Shown piece after piece: positions 1 to 5,736 of a DNA stretch of 13,343 nt (the stretch's first letter is position 1; every line of letters begins with the position of its first letter). This stretch comes from JBPOIS01 sp052034295 (GTDB taxonomy: Bacteria > Pseudomonadota > Gammaproteobacteria > Pseudomonadales > Moraxellaceae), in contig JBPOIS010000035.1 in assembly GCA_052034295.1 (NCBI GenBank), forward strand, positions 1 to 13,343, given 5' to 3'. Made by a program: the position numbers and the translations under genes. The notes under the pieces are model-generated. The model was not told the origin of the DNA. It made no database searches and worked only from the letters and a program-made list of their open reading frames with translations.

Positions 1-372
1 TTGGCGGCATCAATCACCGAGCCACCGCCAAAGGCCACCACGGCGGTCCGCTCGCGGTCCGGCAGTTGCTGCAGGCCATGTTTCACCACGCTCAGGGTGG
101 GGTCCGGGGTGACTTCGGCATACACGGACACATGGACCCCGGCCGCGTCCAGCAGCGTCCTGAGGGGATCCACGACCCCCAGCGACAGCAGGATGCGGTC
201 GGTCACGATCAGCACCTGGTCAAAGCCCCGCTGCACCAGCAATTCGCCCAGCTGCAGGGTGGCGTTTTCCCCCAGAAACACCATCGGCTGGGGCAGGGGA
301 ATGAGTTTGACCCATGCGCAGCCTGAATTCGCCAGCCACGCGGGCCTGGGTCAGGGCAGAGCTGAATGACAT
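1..372 (-). CDS. Iron-containing alcohol dehydrogenase, N-terminal part (partial, apparent frameshift)
   Basis: Reading the minus strand from about 311 down to 1 gives a clear N-terminus of the iron-dependent (type III) alcohol dehydrogenase family: a KLIPLPQP entry segment, then VLIVTD, a PDPT segment (family PNPT) and the NAD-binding GGGSVIDAA motif at the window edge. Family members oxidise or reduce alcohols and aldehydes with NAD(P) and a metal ion; the substrate cannot be told here. The metal-binding histidines lie outside the window. The start is a problem. The frame with the conserved segments has no ATG, GTG or TTG between its upstream stop (351-353) and an internal ATG at 282-284, which would remove KLIPLPQP. 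A good start, ATG at 370-372 preceded by AAGG nine bases upstream, lies in another frame and encodes MSFSSALTQARVAGEFRLR, a plausible family N-terminus. One extra base between about 312 and 350 would explain this. Family confident; intactness not. Confidence 0.8.
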
Positions 373-405
373 GAACAACGACCTTGATTTTCAGTGATTG
401 GCGAG

Positions 406-435
406 TCTGTACGCTACAAAAACCCACCACGGCAA
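406..435 (-). promoter_or_regulatory. Weak possible promoter for the alcohol dehydrogenase gene
   Basis: On the minus strand TTGCCG (430-435) and TACAGA (406-411) are 18 bases apart and would start transcription near 398, about 26 bases before the ATG at 370-372. Both boxes match the sigma-70 consensus only partly, so this is a suggestion. The 135-base gap between the two minus-strand genes leaves room for a separate promoter. Confidence 0.2.
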
Positions 436-507
436 GGCGCTGGCAAATTGCGTCAATTTTGCGCCGGGGTGACGGATTGTGCCAAAGCCTGCGGCGCAGC
501 ATGGCCC

Positions 508-1113
508 TCACTGGACGCTGAGGGTTTCCACATACACCAGCTCACAGGCGCCATTGCCGCTGTCGGTGCGGGTGGTGGAGCTGACCCAGTGCCAGCCATC
601 CGGTGCATCGGCGCGCACCAGCTTGCCGCGCAGGCTGACCACCTGACCGGGGCGCAGGGCGTCGATCTGGTCCTGCACCACGGGGTTGGCGGCGATCAGG
701 TGCATGTTGCTGGCCGATTGGGTGATTTCGGCCACCGGAATCGGCGGCTCGTGGTCGGTGTGCCAATAAAAGAACCGGTTGCCCTGGGAAATGTCGATGT
801 CGCGCAGCACCTGCGGGTCGGACATGCGCCCCCAGCCCAGGGCCAGATCCGTGCGCGACAGTTCGGCCTCCCGGCCCATGTGGTAGTTTTCCTTCGACAG
901 AATCAGCGCGGTGAGGTCAAACAGCGCCAGCGGGGTCAGGGTATAGCCATTTTTCTGCAGTGGCGGTTCATGGCGCAGGTCGATCTGTACCGGCGCTGCG
1001 GCGGCACGCACGCCGGGTCCACCCGCCACCGGCAACGGACGCTCCTGCCACCACTGCCAGCCGCCCCAGCAGGCCAACCCCAGCATCAGGGCATACACAC
1101 CCGCACGATTCAT
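508..1113 (-). CDS. Conserved membrane-anchored protein of unknown function (201 aa)
   Basis: I do not recognise a named domain. The start is ATG 1111-1113 rather than the longer open frame from 1173, because GGAGG lies six bases upstream (1120-1124). Residues 6-22 form one hydrophobic, tryptophan-rich segment, followed by a Pro/Ala-rich linker. That suggests an N-terminal anchor with a soluble domain of about 160 residues, probably outside the cytoplasmic membrane. A cysteine at position 15 sits in a poor lipobox (glycine at -3), so I do not call it a lipoprotein. The soluble part has the look of a conserved family: YHMGREAELSRTDLALGWG, then RDIDISQGNRFFYWH, then SNMHLIAANP. The last 50 residues (RPGQVVSLRGKLV to the C-terminus) resemble a small beta-barrel, which is inference only. 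The gene is transcribed divergently from sucA and lies 135 bases upstream of the alcohol dehydrogenase start. Confidence 0.8.
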   Translation of the reverse strand: MNRAGVYALMLGLACWGGWQWWQERPLPVAGGPGVRAAAAPVQIDLRHEPPLQKNGYTLTPLALFDLTALILSKENYHMGREAELSRTDLALGWGRMSDPQVLRDIDISQGNRFFYWHTDHEPPIPVAEITQSASNMHLIAANPVVQDQIDALRPGQVVSLRGKLVRADAPDGWHWVSSTTRTDSGNGACELVYVETLSVQ

Positions 1114-1119
1114 CACCCG

Positions 1120-1124
1120 CCTCC
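1120..1124 (-). promoter_or_regulatory. Ribosome binding site fixing the 201-aa protein start
   Basis: GGAGG on the minus strand lies six bases before the ATG at 1111-1113. It favours that start over upstream in-frame codons and gives a conventional N-terminal anchor. Confidence 0.75.
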
Positions 1125-1306
1125 ACGGCAAAAAAAGCCAGCCAATGGCCAATACTGGGCTGTTTTGTACCATTTTTTGGTTTAATGTTGGCTATTGAGC
1201 AAAAAAATCCGAACCCGATCAGGGCGCATGCTAGGCTTGGGAACCACGTTTCGGGAAGCCCGTCCGTGCACGGCCCCGCGCTTTGGCGAGGCCAGCATCG
1301 GGCAGC

Positions 1307-1356
1307 CAGTTTGAATCGTTGAGCCGGTCGGTCCATCGGCTGAACCATTCAAATTG
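1307..1356. repeat. Long imperfect inverted repeat upstream of sucA
   Basis: The core arms, 1310-1326 (TTTGAATCGTTGAGCCG) and 1337-1353 (CGGCTGAACCATTCAAA), pair at 15 of 17 positions around a 10-base loop. Three more pairs, one of them G-T, extend the arms outward to 1307 and 1356. There is no following T-run, so it is not an ordinary intrinsic terminator. It could be an RNA hairpin in the sucA leader or a dyad bound by a regulator. Confidence 0.75.
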
Positions 1357-1371
1357 CCCAGTTGGGCGTCA

Positions 1372-1393
1372 GTCAGGCCACGGTCTGCCTGAC
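1372..1393. repeat. Perfect 7-base inverted repeat in the sucA leader
   Basis: GTCAGGC (1372-1378) and GCCTGAC (1387-1393) pair perfectly around an 8-base loop. It is not followed by a T-run. It is one of several stems between 1300 and 1510. Confidence 0.55.
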
Positions 1394-1482
1394 AGCACGT
1401 CGGTGTGCGCAGGATGCGCTGCGGGGGCTGCCGGCCCCGGCACGGCATGCGGCGTGCGCCTGCCGGCCCGGCTGGTCGCGGT

Positions 1483-1501
1483 TTTGATGTCACCCATCAA
1501 A
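1483..1501. promoter_or_regulatory. Operator-like palindrome upstream of sucA
   Basis: TTTGATG (1483-1489) and CATCAAA (1495-1501) form a perfect 7-base dyad with a 5-base centre, 64 bases before the sucA ATG. The size and symmetry suit a dimeric regulator, but a leader hairpin is equally possible. I cannot assign a regulator. Confidence 0.4.
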
Positions 1502-1565
1502 GCACTCGGTGCGGCACTGATCACCCTTCAGTCCGCAACACTGGCAATTTGAACAGAGTTTACCC

Positions 1566-4403
1566 ATGACCCTTCTTGATCAGGATACCCAGCTTTCGGC
1601 TGAGAACGCCGCCTACATTGAACAGCTCTATGAGCAGTACCTGACGGCGCCCGAGACGATTGATGCACACTGGCGCGATTATTTTGCCCAGTATCCCGAG
1701 GGGGATCAGCCCCACCAGAACATCCGCGAGCAATTCCTGCTGCTGGCCCGCAATTCCAGCCGCGTCCAGCCGATGATGCAAAGCTCGGTCAGCACCGACC
1801 ACGAACGCCGCCAGGTCGGGGTGCTGCAGCTGATTGCGGCCTACCGCAACCGTGGCCACCAGAAGGCCCAGCTCGACCCCCTGCGGCTGGCCCCGCGCGA
1901 GCATGTACCGGATCTGGATCTGGCCACGCATGGCCTGTCGCGCTCCGATCTGGGCACGGTGTTCCAGACCGGCAATCTGGCCATCGGCAAATCCGAAGCC
2001 ACCCTGGGCGAGATGGTCGAGGCGATGGAGGCGATCTATTGCCAGCACATCGGCGCCGAATACATGCACATCGTTGACACCCGCGAAAAGCGCTGGATCC
2101 AGCAGCGGCTCGAAGGGGCGCGGGGCCTGCCCGCGCTGTCGGTGGCCTACAAGCGCCATCTGCTGGAGCGGCTGACCGCGGCCGAAGGACTGGAAAAATA
2201 TCTCGGCAGCAAGTATGTGGGGGCCAAGCGCTTTGGTCTGGAAGGTGGTGAAAGCTTCATCGCCATGGTCGATGAGCTGATCCAGCGCGCCGGGGCCAAT
2301 GGCACCAAGGAAATCGTCATCGGCATGGCCCACCGGGGTCGCCTGAACCTGCTGGTGAACATTCTGGGCAAAAACCCCGGCGACTTGTTCGAGGAGTTTG
2401 AAGGCAAGACTTTCAACAAAAAAGGCTCCGGCGATGTCAAATACCACCAGGGTTTTTCCTCCAACGTGATGACCCCCGGCGGCGAAATCCATCTGGCGCT
2501 GGCCTTCAACCCATCCCACCTCGAAATCGTCAGCCCGGTGGTCGAAGGCTCGGTACGGGCCCGGCAGGTGCGCCGCAACCGCATCGGCGGCGATGAAGTC
2601 CTGCCGATCATCGTGCATGGCGATGCCGCCTTTGCCGGGCAGGGCGTGGTGATGGAAACCTTCCAGATGTCGCAGACCCGCGGCTATCGCGTCGGCGGCA
2701 CGGTGCACATCATCATCAACAACCAGGTGGGCTTCACCACCAGCCGCCAGGATGATGCACGGTCGACCGAATACTGCACCGACATCGCCAAAATGGTGCA
2801 GGCGCCGATTTTTCACGTCAATGGCGATGACCCCGAGGCGGTACTGTTCATCACGCAAGTGGCGCTGGACTATCGGCGTGAATTCAAGAAAGACGTGGTC
2901 ATCGACCTGTTTTGCTACCGCCGCCGCGGCCACAACGAAGCCGATGAACCGTCGGCCACCCAGCCGCTCATGTATCAGGTCATCAGCAAGCTGCCCACCA
3001 CGCGCACCCTGTATGCCGACCGGCTGGTCAGCGAACACACCATGACCCGCAGCGAAGCCGATGCGATGGTCGAGGACTACCGCACTGCACTGGAAAACGG
3101 CGAGCACGTCGCCAACTCGCTGGTGCGTGAGCCCAACACCAAACTGTATGTGGACTGGTCGCCGTACCTGGGCCATGCCGTGGTCGATGACTGGCCCACC
3201 GGAGTGCCCGAAGCGCAGCTGACGGCGCTGGGCACCCGGCTGATGCAGCTGCCCGAGGGCTTTGTGCTGCAGAAACAGGTGCAAAAAGTGATGGAAGACC
3301 GGCTGCGCATGTTCCGGGGGGAGCTGCCGCTGAACTGGGGCGCAGCCGAAACGCTGGCCTATGCCACGCTGCTGGCGGACGGCTATCTGGTGCGCATCAC
3401 CGGACAGGATGTGGGGCGGGGCACCTTCAGCCACCGCCACGCCGAGCTGTACAACCAGACCGACGGCAGCCTGTATGTGCCGCTCAAGCACCTGAGCCCG
3501 GAGCAGCCGCGCTTTGCCCTGTATGACTCGCTGCTGTCCGAGGAAGCCGTGCTGGCGTTTGAATATGGCTATGCCACCACCATTCCGAAGTCGCTGATCA
3601 TCTGGGAAGCCCAGTTTGGTGACTTCATGAATGGCGCGCAGGTGGTGATTGACCAGTTCATCAGCAGCGGCGAAACCAAATGGGAGCGGGTCTGTGGCCT
3701 GACCCTGCTGCTGCCGCATGGCTTCGAGGGGCAGGGTCCTGAGCACTCCTCGGCCCGGCTGGAACGATTCCTGCAGCTGTGCGCCGAAGACAACATGCAG
3801 GTCTGTACCCCGACCACCCCGGCACAGATTTTTCACCTGTTGCGCCGTCAGGCGGTCCGGCCGCTGCGCAAGCCGCTGGTGATCATGTCGCCGAAGAGCC
3901 TGCTGCGCCACAAGCTGGCCGTGTCGGACCTGAGTGAACTGGCTGAAGGGCAGTTTGCAACCGTGATTGGCGACATCGACGCCCTGGACCCGCAACAGGT
4001 CACCCGTGTGGTGCTGTGTGGCGGCAAGGTGTACTACGACCTGCTGGAAAAACGCCGCGAACTGGGACTGGACCATGTTGCCCTGATCCGGGTCGAGCAG
4101 TTGTATCCCTTCCCGGAGGCCCGCATCGAAGCCGAGCTGGCCCGCTATCCGAATGCCGAAATCCTGGTGTGGGCCCAGGAAGAGCCGCAGAACCAGGGCG
4201 CGTGGCTGTATATCGCTCCGCCGCTGTATGCGCTGGCGGCCCGTGCCCTGCCCGGCAAACCGGTCCGCTATGCCGGACGTGAACCGTCTGCCGCCCCGGC
4301 CTGTGGCTCCCCCTACCTGCATGCCCGCCAGCAGGCGGCCCTGATTGCCCAGGCCCTGAATATTCCCCAAGATCAACAAGGAGATGCCAACCATGGCCAC
4401 TGA
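1566..4403 (+). CDS. sucA: 2-oxoglutarate dehydrogenase E1 component
   Basis: Thiamine-diphosphate-dependent E1 of the cytoplasmic 2-oxoglutarate dehydrogenase complex. It decarboxylates 2-oxoglutarate and passes the succinyl group to the lipoyl arm of SucB in the citric acid cycle. The protein has 945 residues, close to the E. coli enzyme (933). Residues 15-40 (AAYIEQLYEQYL then HWRDYF) form the N-terminal segment that binds the E2 core in this family. The active-site block GMAHRGRLNLLVN has its histidine at 256. HGDAAFAGQG (H351) and INNQVGF (N385, N386) form the cofactor and magnesium site, and RRRGHNEADEP has H456. The C-terminal half has the transketolase-like GQDVGRGTFSHRHA and a complete E1 C-terminal domain ending in GSPYLHARQQ. 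The start is the first ATG matching the family N-terminus, with a modest AGAG seven bases upstream. The 3' end overlaps sucB by 11 bases, so the two are probably translationally coupled. Confidence 0.98.
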   Translation: MTLLDQDTQLSAENAAYIEQLYEQYLTAPETIDAHWRDYFAQYPEGDQPHQNIREQFLLLARNSSRVQPMMQSSVSTDHERRQVGVLQLIAAYRNRGHQKAQLDPLRLAPREHVPDLDLATHGLSRSDLGTVFQTGNLAIGKSEATLGEMVEAMEAIYCQHIGAEYMHIVDTREKRWIQQRLEGARGLPALSVAYKRHLLERLTAAEGLEKYLGSKYVGAKRFGLEGGESFIAMVDELIQRAGANGTKEIVIGMAHRGRLNLLVNILGKNPGDLFEEFEGKTFNKKGSGDVKYHQGFSSNVMTPGGEIHLALAFNPSHLEIVSPVVEGSVRARQVRRNRIGGDEVLPIIVHGDAAFAGQGVVMETFQMSQTRGYRVGGTVHIIINNQVGFTTSRQDDARSTEYCTDIAKMVQAPIFHVNGDDPEAVLFITQVALDYRREFKKDVVIDLFCYRRRGHNEADEPSATQPLMYQVISKLPTTRTLYADRLVSEHTMTRSEADAMVEDYRTALENGEHVANSLVREPNTKLYVDWSPYLGHAVVDDWPTGVPEAQLTALGTRLMQLPEGFVLQKQVQKVMEDRLRMFRGELPLNWGAAETLAYATLLADGYLVRITGQDVGRGTFSHRHAELYNQTDGSLYVPLKHLSPEQPRFALYDSLLSEEAVLAFEYGYATTIPKSLIIWEAQFGDFMNGAQVVIDQFISSGETKWERVCGLTLLLPHGFEGQGPEHSSARLERFLQLCAEDNMQVCTPTTPAQIFHLLRRQAVRPLRKPLVIMSPKSLLRHKLAVSDLSELAEGQFATVIGDIDALDPQQVTRVVLCGGKVYYDLLEKRRELGLDHVALIRVEQLYPFPEARIEAELARYPNAEILVWAQEEPQNQGAWLYIAPPLYALAARALPGKPVRYAGREPSAAPACGSPYLHARQQAALIAQALNIPQDQQGDANHGH
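4378..4383 (+). promoter_or_regulatory. Ribosome binding site of sucB, inside sucA
   Basis: AAGGAG lies within the last codons of sucA, nine bases before the ATG at 4393-4395. An earlier in-frame ATG at 4384 abuts this site directly and so cannot use it, which fixes the sucB start at 4393. Confidence 0.85.
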
Positions 4404-5667
4404 AATCAAAGCACCGGTGTTTCCGGAGTCTGTTGCGGATGGCACAGTGGCCAGCTGGCACAAAAAAGTCGGCGAGCCGGTCACCCGCGACGAAGTCCTG
4501 GCCGACATCGAAACCGATAAAGTCGTGCTTGAAGTGGTCGCCCCCTCGGATGGGGTGCTGACCCAGATCCTCAAAAACGAAGGCGACACCGTGCTGTCGG
4601 CTGAAGTGCTGGCGCTGTTTGAAGCCGGCAGCAGCAAGGCCGCCAGCCAGCAGGCGGTCGAACCCGGCAAACCGGTGGAGCAGGCCAGTGCCAGCGCCGA
4701 GGCCGGTGCCGCGGCCATCGTGCCACGCGGCGACATTCCCCCGGAATCCGCTGCACCGCAGCGCGTGTCCCCGGCGGACCCCAACCAGAGCCCGGCGGTG
4801 CGCAAGGCACTGGCCGAAACCGGCCTGAATGCCGCTGAGGTGGCCGGCACCGGACGCGGCAACCGCATCACCAAGGAAGACGTGCAAAAGCACCTGAGCA
4901 GCCCGCGCCCTGCGGCCCCCGCCAGTGCAGCCGCCCCGGCCACAGCGATCTCCACCGCCGTCGGCGAGCGGGTCGAGCAGCGCGTGCCGATGACCCGCCT
5001 GCGCGCCAAAGTGGCCGAGCGCCTGCTGTCGGCCACCCAGAACACCGCCATGCTGACCACCTTCAACGAGGTCAACATGAAACCGATCATGGACATGCGC
5101 AAGCATTACCAGGACCGGTTCGAAAAACGCCACGGCGTGCGGCTGGGTTTCATGTCCTTTTTTGTCAAGGCCGCCACTGAAGCCCTGAAGCGCTTCCCGG
5201 CGGTCAATGCCTCCATCGACGGCAGTGACATCGTTTACCACGGCTACTACGATATCGGTGTGGCCGTGTCCAGTGACCGGGGGCTGGTGGTGCCGGTGCT
5301 GCGCGACACCGACCGCATGAACCTGGCCGAAGTCGAAAAAAACATCCTCGACTATGGCAAAAAAGCCCGCGAAGGCAAACTGGGACTGGATGACCTCTCG
5401 GGGGGCACCTTCACCATCAGCAATGGCGGGATCTTTGGTTCACTGATGTCGACCCCGATCATCAACCCGCCGCAAACCGCCATTCTGGGCATGCACAAGA
5501 TCCAGGAGCGGCCCATGGCGGTGGATGGCCAGGTGGTGATCCTGCCGATGATGTATCTGGCGCTGTCCTATGACCACCGCATGATCGATGGCAAGGAAGC
5601 GGTCCAGTTTCTGGTCACCATCAAGGAACTGGTCGAAGACCCGGCCCTGCTGCTGCTCGACCTGTAA
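4393..5667 (+). CDS. sucB: 2-oxoglutarate dehydrogenase E2: dihydrolipoyllysine succinyltransferase
   Basis: E2 core of the 2-oxoglutarate dehydrogenase complex; it moves the succinyl group from its lipoyl arm to coenzyme A. From the ATG at 4393 it has 424 residues, slightly longer than E. coli SucB (405). Residues 1-75 are a single lipoyl domain, with the lipoylated lysine at K43 in ETDKVVLE. An Ala/Pro/Ser-rich linker follows (about 80-130). The peripheral E1/E3-binding domain is at about 130-170 (SPAVRKALAETGLNAAEVAG, then GRGNRITKEDV). A second Ala/Pro linker leads to the catalytic domain (about 190-424), which ends with SYDHRMIDG, where H395 and D399 are the expected catalytic residues. 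The extra length lies mainly in the linkers. One lipoyl domain and the position after sucA make this the 2-oxoglutarate rather than the pyruvate enzyme. Confidence 0.98.
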   Translation: MATEIKAPVFPESVADGTVASWHKKVGEPVTRDEVLADIETDKVVLEVVAPSDGVLTQILKNEGDTVLSAEVLALFEAGSSKAASQQAVEPGKPVEQASASAEAGAAAIVPRGDIPPESAAPQRVSPADPNQSPAVRKALAETGLNAAEVAGTGRGNRITKEDVQKHLSSPRPAAPASAAAPATAISTAVGERVEQRVPMTRLRAKVAERLLSATQNTAMLTTFNEVNMKPIMDMRKHYQDRFEKRHGVRLGFMSFFVKAATEALKRFPAVNASIDGSDIVYHGYYDIGVAVSSDRGLVVPVLRDTDRMNLAEVEKNILDYGKKAREGKLGLDDLSGGTFTISNGGIFGSLMSTPIINPPQTAILGMHKIQERPMAVDGQVVILPMMYLALSYDHRMIDGKEAVQFLVTIKELVEDPALLLLDL

Positions 5668-5686
5668 GCACTACCCCTGCAACCCA

Positions 5687-5721
5687 CGTCCTGAGCGGCC
5701 AGAACGCTGGCCCACAGGACG
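5687..5721. repeat. Two-part hairpin between sucB and lpdA
   Basis: The outer arms CGTCCTG (5687-5693) and CAGGACG (5715-5721) are perfect, and so are the inner arms GGCCAG (5697-5702) and CTGGCC (5707-5712) around an AACG tetraloop. They are separated by a small internal loop (AGC against CA). No T-run follows, so it is not an intrinsic terminator. It ends six bases before the GGAG of lpdA, where it could stabilise upstream mRNA, be a cleavage site, or modulate lpdA translation. Confidence 0.7.
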
Positions 5722-5726
5722 ATGAT

Positions 5727-5730
5727 GGAG
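5727..5730 (+). promoter_or_regulatory. Ribosome binding site fixing the lpdA start
   Basis: GGAG lies six bases before the ATG at 5737-5739. Two in-frame ATGs at 5722 and 5725 precede or overlap this site and lie at or just after the hairpin, and they would add MMEPT before the normal family N-terminus. Confidence 0.75.
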
Positions 5731-5736
5731 CCAACA

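Larger units (their letters stand above)
1348..1553. repeat. Distant inverted repeat reaching the sucA ribosome binding site
   Basis: TTCAAATTGCC (1348-1358) is the exact reverse complement of GGCAATTTGAA (1543-1553). With one bulged G the match grows to 1348-1361 against 1541-1553. The distal copy ends one base before the AGAG used by sucA (1555-1558). A related direct copy, GCCAGTTTGAA, lies at 1305-1315. The proximal copy is also the right arm of the 1307-1356 hairpin, so in RNA the two pairings exclude each other. Confidence 0.6.
1114..1565. promoter_or_regulatory. Divergent gene-free region: sucA leader and promoter zone
   Basis: There are about 450 bases between the divergent starts, with no credible gene; the short open frames here lack homology, motifs and ribosome sites. 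An AT-rich part (about 1128-1210) is the likeliest promoter zone for both directions. It holds a tandem GCCAAT (1141-1146 and 1148-1153), but I see no good -35/-10 pair. From 1305 to the sucA start the DNA is rich in inverted repeats: 1307-1356, GCCCA/TGGGC (1356-1360 and 1363-1367), 1372-1393, GCGCA/TGCGC (1407-1411 and 1415-1419) and 1483-1501. If transcription starts near or before 1300, sucA has a highly structured leader of about 250 bases. SucA translation itself has only AGAG (1555-1558), seven bases before its ATG. Confidence 0.5.

Noticed and set aside
394..1185. A 263-codon plus-strand open frame opposite the 201-aa gene
   Set aside because: It is compositionally a shadow (Gly/His/Gln-rich) and has no ribosome site, whereas the minus-strand gene has GGAGG and a membrane anchor.
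1283..1552. An 89-codon open frame in the sucA upstream region
   Set aside because: No ribosome site, no motif, and it runs through the inverted repeats; more likely non-coding leader.
1560..5102. A 1180-codon open frame on the minus strand covering sucA and part of sucB
   Set aside because: It mirrors highly conserved genes in GC-rich DNA, where the opposite strand often lacks stops. Its translation is His/Gly/Gln-rich low-complexity sequence without a recognisable domain, and it has no separate promoter or ribosome context.
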